Shown here: piece by piece, positions 1 to 6,107 of the stretch
Layout: each line of letters opens with the position of its first letter
How positions within the stretch are numbered: the first letter of the stretch is position 1
Assembly (NCBI GenBank): GCA_001819095.1
Contig: MHLS01000037.1
Span: 4,536 to 22,190, forward strand
DNA: 17,655 nt
Reading direction: 5' to 3'
DNA from: Candidatus Lloydbacteria bacterium RIFCSPLOWO2_02_FULL_54_12
GTDB taxonomy: Bacteria; Patescibacteriota; Minisyncoccia; Phycocordibacterales; UBA6899
Translations under genes and position numbers: made by a program
The notes under the pieces: model-generated
What the model was told of the DNA's origin: nothing
The model's database searches: none
What the model saw: only the letters and a program-made list of their open reading frames with translations

Positions 1-1
1 C

Positions 2-205
2 GCTAAAGGAGACCACGCACGAATGGTGTCGATCGATCACCGTGGTACATTTCATTTGATACTGGCGGAAGGAGTTCGTTTTTCCATCGCCGACTACAAG
101 AGCGCCGCGGAGAAAATGGTCGCTGACGGCGTCACGCCGCGTTCATTCGAAAAAGAATTCTCAGTCGAGGTCAAAAGACTCGTCGACGCCGCTCCAAAGA
201 TCTAA
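2..205 (+). CDS. small or 5'-truncated hypothetical protein
   Basis: The reading frame ends at TAA 203-205 and is open to the left edge of the window. It may be the 3' end of a longer gene or a 60-residue protein starting at ATG 23. An AAAGGAGA Shine-Dalgarno-like stretch at 5-12 lies 11 nt before that ATG and favours the short version, but this is not decisive. The visible product is soluble, mixed charged, with a predicted helical second half (residues about 20-55); no signal peptide or membrane segment is seen. I recognise no family. A rho-independent terminator follows 20 nt after the stop, which supports a real transcribed gene. Its 3' end overlaps the convergent CYTH gene by 35 bp. Confidence 0.5.
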   Translation, partial: AKGDHARMVSIDHRGTFHLILAEGVRFSIADYKSAAEKMVADGVTPRSFEKEFSVEVKRLVDAAPKI

Positions 206-827
206 TCCTCGATCCTCTGATCGTCAAAGCCCTGTTCCGGGGCTTTTCTTTGTGTCCGAGCGACCCGCGTGTTTTCACACGTGACCTCATCGTATCCGAG
301 CGTCTTCGGGAGTTGAGGTCGCCGTTCGAGACCTTGATGACACCCCCGAGGAGGGGTGTGAAACGTCTTTGATATTCGGCAAAAAGCTTCCGGTCTCTCT
401 CCGCAACGGAACCCGACTTGCGCAATTCAATCTCAAAGATATTTCCGATCCCCTTCACGCGATCGAGATGAAAAACGGTATCTCCAAGCCGCCAGAGTTC
501 TCGGTTCTTTTCGACCACGGCGCTCACACCAAGCGCCGCTTCGAGGAACGGCAAAAGGCGTGCATCGTGAACAGGATAAAGGAGCAACCGTGACGCCGTG
601 GCGGAATGCTTCGCAAAGTCGGGACGCAGATAAAAAATGAGCATCTGTTCGCCCTTTTCGATACGAAGCTTCAACCTCCCCTTGAGGCCCCCTCTTTTTT
701 TCGGCAAGTTGAAAAAGAAGTCTTTTTGCTTTTTCGTCACCACCTTCTTCGCGCCGATCTTCCGGAGTTCTGACCTCACGGGACGAAAGTCAAAGCAACG
801 ATGCTTCAATTCGAGGTTGACTCTCAT
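171..827 (-). CDS. CYTH-domain protein (CyaB / thiamine-triphosphatase-like)
   Basis: The family acts on triphosphate substrates (class IV adenylate cyclase, thiamine triphosphatase, tripolyphosphatase); substrate here unknown. Seen: an N-terminal ELKHR charged strand (the ExExK-type element in variant form), QKDFFFN around residue 40, GRLKLRIE, LIFYLRPD, and a late HLDRVKGIGNIFEIEL strand, together the alternating charged beta-strands of a CYTH tunnel. ATG 827 is chosen because the domain begins there; the frame runs upstream to a TTG at 860 inside the palindromic hairpin. The domain appears to end near residue 165 (FTPLLGGVIKV). The remaining roughly 50 residues are Arg-rich and low in complexity, and they run antisense through the terminator at 226-247 and the end of the convergent gene. 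That tail may be translated read-through of non-coding DNA. No clear Shine-Dalgarno sequence is seen. Confidence 0.8.
   Translation of the reverse strand: MRVNLELKHRCFDFRPVRSELRKIGAKKVVTKKQKDFFFNLPKKRGGLKGRLKLRIEKGEQMLIFYLRPDFAKHSATASRLLLYPVHDARLLPFLEAALGVSAVVEKNRELWRLGDTVFHLDRVKGIGNIFEIELRKSGSVAERDRKLFAEYQRRFTPLLGGVIKVSNGDLNSRRRSDTMRSRVKTRGSLGHKEKPRNRALTIRGSRIRSLERRRRVF
226..247 (+). terminator. rho-independent terminator
   Basis: Stem AAAGCCC / GGGCTTT with a short TGTTCCG loop, followed by TTTT. It lies 20 nt after the plus-strand stop at 205. It is also inside the 3' tail of the convergent CYTH reading frame. Confidence 0.75.
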
Positions 828-849
828 GTTATAAAGTTTTCGACACCAT

Positions 850-907
850 GCAACATACAAGGTCGGACCTTAAGAATTGATGCTCAAGGTCCGACCTTGT
901 ATGTTGC
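850..907. repeat. palindromic repeat, copy 1
   Basis: Perfect 22-bp inverted repeat around a 14-nt centre (AAGAATTGATGCTC). Arms contain TACAAGGTCGGACCTT and its complement. It sits between the stop of the metallopeptidase gene (955) and the start of the CYTH gene (827). There is no U-tract on either side, so it is not a standard intrinsic terminator. Same family as the elements at 1925, 5975 and 15739. Confidence 0.9.
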
Positions 908-954
908 TTGAGCCCCTGGTTCATTCTCGTGCGTTCGTGTATCAAGGCAACGCA

Positions 955-1914
955 TCACTTCGCCGAGCGAAGCGCTCTTCTTGTCGCAAAATATTCTTGT
1001 ATCGCACCGGCATCGCCCCGCTGCAAAAGTTCCCAATAGAACCCGTCGATCAACCCACTCGAACGCGTTTTGAATTCTTCTTTGATCTTAGTGATCTTGT
1101 CCTCAATTGCCGCTTCCTTGCCGGCGAGGCGCATCATCCGCCCGTGTCTCGTCAAAAGCATCGCCGCGATCTCGGCGCGATCCTCGTGCGGTGACGTCGA
1201 ACCGTACTTTGTCGCGTAGCCCTCGCCGCGCATCCCGAAATATTTTCCGAGGTCGGGTGGCGTCGCACCCCGCTCCTTCCCGTCTGCAACCCATTGTGCA
1301 TCGAACGCTTCATCGCCGATATGCTCGTCCGCAACGTGGTAGAGTTCGTGATGCGTTGCGTAACGCATTCGCTCGTTATTTGCCCAGCCAAACGTCTCGC
1401 CCAGCGCGGAATTCACCGACTCTTTATTGAGGTGAAGCGTATCTTTGTGTTCCCTGTCGACATATCCCTTGAGATTGCTCAAATATTTCTTGTACCAGTC
1501 CAACCGCGGCACATCCATCCACTTCACCCCGCGGATCTTTCGAAGACCGATCTGCTCGATATATTCTTTCGGATATAAGGAAAGCGCCTGATAGACGTTC
1601 TCCGCCAAGTCTTTCTTCTCCGCAAGCGAGAGTTCGCGCGCAGACGCTTCCTTACTGTTTCCGGAAGTTTCCGAAAAATCCACCTCCACCCCGAAATCAT
1701 TTTTCAGCCTTTCAAGATATGCGAAAAGCTCTTGCTCCGTTCCTTCTTTCATTATCGTCTCCTCGACAAGTTCCTTTGCGGGATGACCCAAGGTAAGTGC
1801 GGCAACACCAAGACCGAACAACTTTTCGAGCACACCGCGTCGCCCGAGGTCGACACCCTTCTCCTTTTTCACGGGCCTCTCTCCCTCCAGTTGTTCTAGC
1901 GAAAGTTTTTCCAT
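955..1914 (-). CDS. HELYH zinc metallopeptidase-like protein with N-terminal RR hydrophobic segment
   Basis: A 319-residue protein with the zinc-binding motif HELYH at residues 189-193. A second acidic cluster, SPHEDRAEIAAML at 241-253, could give the third ligand (E244 or E248), as in gluzincin peptidases. These are motif-level inferences; I cannot place it in a named family. Residues 25-43 read RRGVLEKLFGLGVAALTLG, a twin arginine followed by a hydrophobic stretch. This looks like a Tat signal or a membrane anchor, so the enzyme domain is probably outside the membrane. ATG 1914 is chosen because it precedes a plausible MEKLSLEQ N-terminus; the frame extends to 1932 inside the palindromic repeat. 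It follows ftsE on the same strand, with palindrome copy 2 between them, and no ftsX is seen. Confidence 0.75.
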   Translation of the reverse strand: MEKLSLEQLEGERPVKKEKGVDLGRRGVLEKLFGLGVAALTLGHPAKELVEETIMKEGTEQELFAYLERLKNDFGVEVDFSETSGNSKEASARELSLAEKKDLAENVYQALSLYPKEYIEQIGLRKIRGVKWMDVPRLDWYKKYLSNLKGYVDREHKDTLHLNKESVNSALGETFGWANNERMRYATHHELYHVADEHIGDEAFDAQWVADGKERGATPPDLGKYFGMRGEGYATKYGSTSPHEDRAEIAAMLLTRHGRMMRLAGKEAAIEDKITKIKEEFKTRSSGLIDGFYWELLQRGDAGAIQEYFATRRALRSAK

Positions 1915-1924
1915 GTTGGTCGTT

Positions 1925-1977
1925 GAATACAAGGTCCGACCTTAAGAATTGTTCCCTCAAGGTCGGACCTTGTATTC
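1925..1977. repeat. palindromic repeat, copy 2
   Basis: Perfect 19-bp inverted repeat with a 15-nt centre (AAGAATTGTTCCCTC). It begins 4 nt after the ftsE stop codon and ends about 10 nt before the metallopeptidase ATG. The arm core is CCG/CGG, reversed relative to copy 1, so pairing is preserved while sequence changes. Confidence 0.9.
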
Positions 1978-1981
1978 CCTG

Positions 1982-2665
1982 TTACAAAATATATTTACCC
2001 TGCTTGTCGTCGCGGATGATCTTACCGTCCTCCATCGTCACCACCCGTCGCTTGAGTGAATCGATGATGCCTTTGTTGTGCGTCGTCAGGATGACCGTCG
2101 TCCCCATGTCGTGAATCTTCTTCAGTATCTGGATGATGTCATACGTGTTCGTGGGATCGAGATTTCCCGTCGGCTCGTCGGCAATGAGCACATCCGGCTG
2201 GGAAATGATGGCGCGCGCGATGGCCACCCGCTGTTTCTCGCCGCCGGAAAGTTCGTGCGGAAAATGGAGCGCTTTCGAGGCAAGGTCGACCAAATCCAAG
2301 ACCTGTGGGACATCGGAGCGTATCTCGTCGTCGGCGCGCCCCGCCGCCTCCATCGCAAAGGCGATGTTCTCGTAGGCGGTCTTGTTGGGGAGGAGGCGGA
2401 AGTCCTGAAAGACCGTTCCAAGCCTTCTCCGGTACTCCGGAATGTGGGCCTGTTTGATACGATGCACATTGGTCGATTCGAAGAAGACCGAACCGGATGT
2501 CGGCCGCTCTTCGGCCAAAAGGAGGCGCAAGAGCGTCGTCTTTCCCGCACCGGATTTCCCGACGATCGAGACAAACTCGCCGTCCTCGATGGAAAGCGTC
2601 ACGCCGTCGAGAACGGCATGATGATCGTAGACCTTCGCAACATCGTCAAAATAGATCATGGGCAT
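1982..2665 (-). CDS. ftsE: cell-division ABC-transporter ATPase FtsE
   Basis: FtsE is the cytoplasmic ATPase that works with the membrane protein FtsX to control peptidoglycan hydrolases at the septum. Seen: Walker A GKSGAGKTT at residues 36-44, Q-loop FQDFRLLPNKTAYENIAF at 86-103 (typical of FtsE), signature LSGGEKQR at 139-146, Walker B VLIADEP at 159-165, D-loop NLD, and an H-loop TTHN. Length 227 is normal. The usual partner ftsX is not downstream; a metallopeptidase gene follows instead. The start ATG at 2665 lies 5 nt after a TATACT -10 box, which suggests a leaderless mRNA. Divergent from the small membrane protein at 2791. LolD/MacB-type ATPases are similar, but the Q-loop region favours FtsE. 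Confidence 0.92.
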   Translation of the reverse strand: MPMIYFDDVAKVYDHHAVLDGVTLSIEDGEFVSIVGKSGAGKTTLLRLLLAEERPTSGSVFFESTNVHRIKQAHIPEYRRRLGTVFQDFRLLPNKTAYENIAFAMEAAGRADDEIRSDVPQVLDLVDLASKALHFPHELSGGEKQRVAIARAIISQPDVLIADEPTGNLDPTNTYDIIQILKKIHDMGTTVILTTHNKGIIDSLKRRVVTMEDGKIIRDDKQGKYIL

Positions 2666-2670
2666 GCATT

Positions 2671-2676
2671 AGTATA
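2671..2676 (-). promoter_or_regulatory. -10 box of ftsE, leaderless arrangement
   Basis: TATACT on the minus strand, with only 5 nt to the ATG at 2665. The expected transcription start would fall on or next to the start codon. The -35 region is weak (TGGCAA, 17-nt spacer). Confidence 0.55.
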
Positions 2677-2728
2677 CAATTTCCCGTCACTAGTTGCCAG
2701 TGAAAAAACACGCTCTACGCGAGCTCAT

Positions 2729-2756
2729 TTGACAGTAAAGGAAGCGTGCGTAGACT
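2729..2756 (+). promoter_or_regulatory. sigma70-type promoter of the small membrane protein
   Basis: Perfect -35 TTGACA at 2729-2734, 16-nt spacer, -10 TAGACT at 2751-2756. It gives a leader of about 28 nt that includes the AAGGA ribosome site before ATG 2791. Confidence 0.65.
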
Positions 2757-2790
2757 AACTTCAGCATTCTTCAAACTTGAAAGGAACAAC

Positions 2791-3264
2791 ATGGACTGGG
2801 TTCTTCTTTGGGTTCTCGTCATGCCGATTGCGTTCTTTCTTGCCTACGCAAATTCGGTCGACCTGAACTTTCGGCTCAACACCGACGCTTCGACGGAAAT
2901 GGGTTTTCTGAAGTTCCATCTGGTCTATTTCCGGGACGCGCTGAAACTTCTCTTTCACGACTACTGCGGTGTTCATTGTTTCTGTAACAAGAAACGTCTG
3001 CAACGCTACCGTGTCGCCGATATCAGAACATTGGCGTCCAAGAGCGGTCAGTTGGAACATCGAACGCTTGGGGTCGTGACAACGGAGTTCTGCGACGATC
3101 CGAAGAACCATGAACGCATTGCAAAAGAGGCGTTCGTCTCGCCTTTCAGTTTCTGGCGTGACGGACTATTGAGAATGGCACTCTCGCCCATCCATCCTGC
3201 GTTCCTCATTTTCGCCATCCCCATCGCGGGTATCGTTTGGCTCATATGCTTCATCGCCGCTTGA
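2791..3264 (+). CDS. small membrane protein with two TM segments, unknown function
   Basis: A 157-residue protein. Start ATG 2791 is chosen because AAAGGA lies 7-8 nt upstream. A first transmembrane segment covers about residues 3-22 (WVLLWVLVMPIAFFLAYA) and a second is at the C-terminus, about 132-156 (PAFLIFAIPIAGIVWLICFI). Between them lies a roughly 110-residue basic, cysteine-containing region (CGVHCFCNKKR around residue 57-67) that would be a loop on one side of the membrane. No family is recognised. It is the only plus-strand protein gene between 206 and 10792, has its own strong promoter and its own terminator, and is therefore a one-gene unit divergent from ftsE. Confidence 0.8.
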   Translation: MDWVLLWVLVMPIAFFLAYANSVDLNFRLNTDASTEMGFLKFHLVYFRDALKLLFHDYCGVHCFCNKKRLQRYRVADIRTLASKSGQLEHRTLGVVTTEFCDDPKNHERIAKEAFVSPFSFWRDGLLRMALSPIHPAFLIFAIPIAGIVWLICFIAA

Positions 3265-3275
3265 TACAGCATTTC

Positions 3276-3300
3276 AACACGCCACAACCGGCGTGTTTTT
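3276..3300 (+). terminator. rho-independent terminator
   Basis: Stem AACACGCC / GGCGTGTT with loop ACAACC followed by TTTTT, 12 nt after the stop of the small membrane protein. Confidence 0.85.
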
Positions 3301-3437
3301 AACACCGTGCGATGTCTTACGGCTTCTTTTTCGCCCCAGCAGTATCAGCAGACTGACTGCGGGACTCCGCTTGCCTAAAGTTTTCGCTCCGCCCCACAGT
3401 GACCCCCACAGGCGAGATCACTCTGGGACTTCGCTCG

Positions 3438-4322
3438 TCAAAGCCCTCGCTCTGCTTCGATGAATTCATCCAATTCGCCGTCGTCAAGGACCGCATCCAC
3501 TTTTGCGGTCTCAACGCCGGTGCGGTGGTCTTTGACCATTTTGTACGGATGAAGAACATAGGAACGGATCTGGCTCCCCCACTCGACCTGCGTCGTTTTC
3601 GACACGTACATCTTTTCTTTTTCCGCATCGGTGAGCGAATCCCGCAAATGCTGGACTTTCGCGGCGAGGAGTTCGAGCGCGCGTTCGCGATTCTGCAGCT
3701 GTGAGCGCTCGGTCGAGGCATGGACTGAAAGATTCGTCGGAACATGGATCGCACGCACCGCCGTCTCGCGCTTGTTCACGTTCTGTCCGCCGGCACCACC
3801 CGATCGCGCGAATTCGAGCCGTATCTCACCTTCAGGGAGTGGCGTGAGATCAGCTTTTTTAAATTTTGGAATGACTTCGACCATTGAGAAGGAGGTATGC
3901 CGTTTTGCGTTCGCATTGAAGGGGGAGATACGTACCAAACGATGAACACCGGACTCGCCCCGGAGTTCCACGTATGAGCCCTTCCCAAGCACTTCAAAGG
4001 CGACATTGCGGTAACCGCCGTGGTCGTTCTCATGTTCGTGGATGAGCTCCAATCCCCATCCGCGCCGTTCACAATATTTGCGATACATCTTGAGGAGCAT
4101 TGCGGTGAAATCTTCGGAGTCGTCGCCGCCGGCGCCCGAAAAGATGGTGACGACCGCATTCGCCTTATCGTATTTCCCGCCGCCCGAGGCGACGGCCTTG
4201 AGGTCGTTCAACTCTTTCACCATTTTCTGCGCACGATCTTTGTCGGCCCAAAAATCAGGACGCTGCATGGCGTCTTCTATTTCTTTGATACGCGCGCTGT
4301 TGTCTGCTTCTTCCGCTGACAT
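3438..4322 (-). CDS. prfB: peptide chain release factor 2 with shortened domain 1
   Basis: RF2 ends translation at UAA and UGA on the ribosome. Seen in the 294-residue product: the RF2 codon-recognition tripeptide SPF at 133-135, GGQ at 178-180 (peptidyl-tRNA hydrolysis), and the RF2 C-terminal signature WGSQIRSYVL at 248-257 followed by DHRTGVET. Typical RF2 is about 365 residues. Here the missing part lies in N-terminal domain 1: after MSAEEADN...LKAV the protein goes through a short SGGGKYDKAN linker directly into the core at TIFSGAGGDDSEDF. No CUUUGAC-type programmed frameshift is visible, and the frame is continuous. ATG 4322 is chosen because it lies 6 nt after an extended -10 box; the frame upstream of it runs through a terminator and is not coding. 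Confidence 0.92.
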   Translation of the reverse strand: MSAEEADNSARIKEIEDAMQRPDFWADKDRAQKMVKELNDLKAVASGGGKYDKANAVVTIFSGAGGDDSEDFTAMLLKMYRKYCERRGWGLELIHEHENDHGGYRNVAFEVLGKGSYVELRGESGVHRLVRISPFNANAKRHTSFSMVEVIPKFKKADLTPLPEGEIRLEFARSGGAGGQNVNKRETAVRAIHVPTNLSVHASTERSQLQNRERALELLAAKVQHLRDSLTDAEKEKMYVSKTTQVEWGSQIRSYVLHPYKMVKDHRTGVETAKVDAVLDDGELDEFIEAERGL

Positions 4323-4328
4323 TTTGCG

Positions 4329-4336
4329 ATTATAGC
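4329..4336 (-). promoter_or_regulatory. extended -10 promoter of prfB, leaderless
   Basis: Minus-strand TGCTATAAT: perfect TATAAT at 4329-4334 with a TG one base upstream. The six bases CGCAAA separate it from ATG 4322, so transcription should start at the start codon and the mRNA would have no leader or Shine-Dalgarno site. No good -35 is seen, which fits an extended -10 promoter. Confidence 0.65.
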
Positions 4337-4375
4337 ACGGGTCCTCATGGGACGGGTGGGGTCCCCCGCAGATAC

Positions 4376-4411
4376 AAAAAACACCCCTCAAGGTCATGGC
4401 CTTGAGGGGGT
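4376..4411 (-). terminator. rho-independent terminator overlapping the end of the transglycosylase gene
   Basis: Minus-strand stem CCCCTCAAGG / CCTTGAGGGG with loop CCATGA, followed by TGTTTTTT. The hairpin contains the last codons and the TGA stop (4394-4396) of the gene it terminates. Confidence 0.85.
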
Positions 4412-5857
4412 TTGTCGTCGAGAAACAGGAGTGCCGTCGAGGGCGAGTTCGTCGACGAACTTCCAAACGTACAGATACTTTTTGATGTACATGTACGTCT
4501 CTTCGTTGAAGATCGTGCGGGCGCGCTGACTCCCACCCTTGCGGCAACCGACGCACTCCCGCGAGCGGTCAAAGACCTTGCGAGGGAGTTCGAACGCTTC
4601 GTCCGAGAACACCGCGAGGTCGATCTTGCTCGCCTGAATGCGGCGATACAGTTCGCGTGCACCTCCGCCGCCTTCGTTGTACGCCGCAACGGGATAGATC
4701 CCGCCGATCCTCGGATTCGTCGCGTAGAGCAACTGCACGGCCGGCGGAAGTCCGGCAAGTTCAAGATCGAGAAGGCATGCCGCCGCCTTGATCACGTTCC
4801 CGAGATCCGTTGCGCCGTCCATGAACGACGGAATAAGCTGCGCCGCCTTGCATTCACGCACGACCATGGCGTAGGTGCCGTTCCCGCCCCGATCGGTGAA
4901 CTGATAAGGCCCGACGGCACGAGCGGAAGAAATGCTGTACCGGAAGGATTGCTCACGATTGAGCGCATACTCAACCAAGATCGCTTCGGTCGTCTTACGC
5001 GCCGACTCTTCTTTGCAGAGTATCCGGCGACCGATCTCATCTTCAGGGATCCCGCGCTCATCCGGAGACAGGCAAACGCCGAAGCCGTTGAACGAGTCGT
5101 GGTCCATCTGCTCGATCAGTCCGAGATTCATGAGATGTTTCCACGAGACCACATCCGCAACGAGGAGCGGCGGATAGGTGCGGGAGACAAGACCGGCAGT
5201 GCGCAATTCGTTCTGCGCGGCAACGATCTTGCCGTAGAGGAACTGCGCTCCTGCACGGACGTGTTCGTCGTCATGGAACTCTTTCGCATACGGCGTATGC
5301 TCAATCCAGACAGCCTTCGCCAGCATCTCCGCGGCGGGCGAAACGGGTGTCATGTGGTCTGCGAACCAAATGTGCCGATAGCGGTAGATCTTCAAGGGCT
5401 CGCCCTGATGAGAGGCGGAGAATACCAGACGCGGTATACCGAGACCGGAGACATGCTCGACGCCGTATTCGGGTGTCAGTGTCCGGAAAGGAAATGCTCC
5501 GCATTGGTCGTGACGGTCAACGAGACGCGTCTTCCGGAAACAATCGGGCAGCGGATACTGCACCAAGAGTTTCACCACATGCCACGATTTGTCGCTTTCT
5601 TTGTACGCACAAAGGATGACGGGGCGCTCGGCGATCACCGTTTTGCCCTTTTCTTTTTTCGTCGTCGGCTCGAGCGTCTCACCTTTGCAAAGCGTGTCGG
5701 CAAGAAGGACGCGCGCGTACGAGATCTCCGGCGAGATACGGGGAGCCGGAGGCGCTTCGTCGGCGCCGAACGCGGAAGCGGCAAAGAGCGCGCAAAGCGG
5801 TATGACAATGGAGAAACAGCGCAAGAGGAATTGTTTCACGAAAGCGCCCCGATTCAA
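4394..5857 (-). CDS. secreted lytic-transglycosylase-like protein
   Basis: Likely cleaves peptidoglycan glycan strands outside the membrane. A signal peptide is visible (basic start, then FSIVIPLCALFAASAFGA, residues about 15-32). The N-terminal roughly 240 residues are unassigned. The second half carries an SLT-like (GH23) fold signature: a candidate catalytic Glu at 302 in NREQSFRYS, SISSARAVGPYQF at 308-320 (the S-x-x-GAxGxxQ element with A for G), and AAYNEGGG at 391-398 (normally AAYNAGPG). Several cysteines, including a late CVGC, suggest disulfides or metal binding. The start is TTG 5857 with GAGGAG 11 nt upstream; GTG at 5839 is an alternative. Adjacent to a class A PBP, as expected for a wall-remodelling protein. 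Family placement is by motif only. Confidence 0.78.
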   Translation of the reverse strand: MNRGAFVKQFLLRCFSIVIPLCALFAASAFGADEAPPAPRISPEISYARVLLADTLCKGETLEPTTKKEKGKTVIAERPVILCAYKESDKSWHVVKLLVQYPLPDCFRKTRLVDRHDQCGAFPFRTLTPEYGVEHVSGLGIPRLVFSASHQGEPLKIYRYRHIWFADHMTPVSPAAEMLAKAVWIEHTPYAKEFHDDEHVRAGAQFLYGKIVAAQNELRTAGLVSRTYPPLLVADVVSWKHLMNLGLIEQMDHDSFNGFGVCLSPDERGIPEDEIGRRILCKEESARKTTEAILVEYALNREQSFRYSISSARAVGPYQFTDRGGNGTYAMVVRECKAAQLIPSFMDGATDLGNVIKAAACLLDLELAGLPPAVQLLYATNPRIGGIYPVAAYNEGGGGARELYRRIQASKIDLAVFSDEAFELPRKVFDRSRECVGCRKGGSQRARTIFNEETYMYIKKYLYVWKFVDELALDGTPVSRRQTPSRP

Positions 5858-5893
5858 ATAACAGACATCTCCTCATAAGACTATCGGGCGGGA

Positions 5894-5943
5894 CGAAAAA
5901 AGCAACCCTGTACCAAACCCGCCGAAGGCGGCTTGATACAGGG
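5894..5943 (-). terminator. rho-independent terminator (second hairpin below the PBP gene)
   Basis: Minus strand: CCCTGTA ... CCGCC TTCG GGCGG ... TACAGGG with an interior bulge, then TTGCTTTTTT. It lies upstream of the transglycosylase and shields it from PBP transcripts. Confidence 0.75.
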
Positions 5944-5974
5944 CAAGCACTGCACACACAGAATTATTGAGGAG

Positions 5975-6030
5975 AAAAATACAAGGTCGAACCTTAGGAG
6001 TCAATCCCCAAGGTTCGACCTTGTATTTTT
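5975..6030. repeat. palindromic repeat, copy 3
   Basis: Perfect 21-bp inverted repeat with centre AGGAGTCAATCCCC. The arm core is CGA/TCG. The outer arms end in an A-run and a T-run, so this copy alone could also act as a bidirectional intrinsic terminator. Confidence 0.9.
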
Positions 6031-6050
6031 AAACTTGTATCTCTCTTCAC

Positions 6051-6091
6051 AAAAAAACCCTGTAGCTCCCCAACAGAGGGGTGCTACAGGG
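6051..6091 (-). terminator. rho-independent terminator of the PBP gene
   Basis: Minus strand: CCCTGTAGC / GCTACAGGG stem with an inner CCCC/GGGG pair, then seven T. It begins 16 nt after the PBP stop codon. Confidence 0.9.
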
Positions 6092-6107
6092 CTCGTAACT
6101 TCGTTCA

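Noticed and set aside
850..907. Palindrome as an ordinary rho-independent terminator
   Set aside because: No T-run follows on either strand, and the stem is much longer and more AT-mixed than the real terminators in the window.
4323..4556. N-terminal extension of RF2 that might supply the missing domain 1
   Set aside because: It runs through a terminator, the transglycosylase 3' end and the prfB promoter, and shows no RF2 domain 1 likeness. No CTTTGAC shift site was found.
4412..5878. A 488-codon open frame on the plus strand
   Set aside because: It is exactly antisense to the transglycosylase gene, its product has no recognisable motif and is Arg/His/Asp-rich as expected from the reverse of GC-rich codons. 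The minus-strand product has a signal peptide and SLT motifs.
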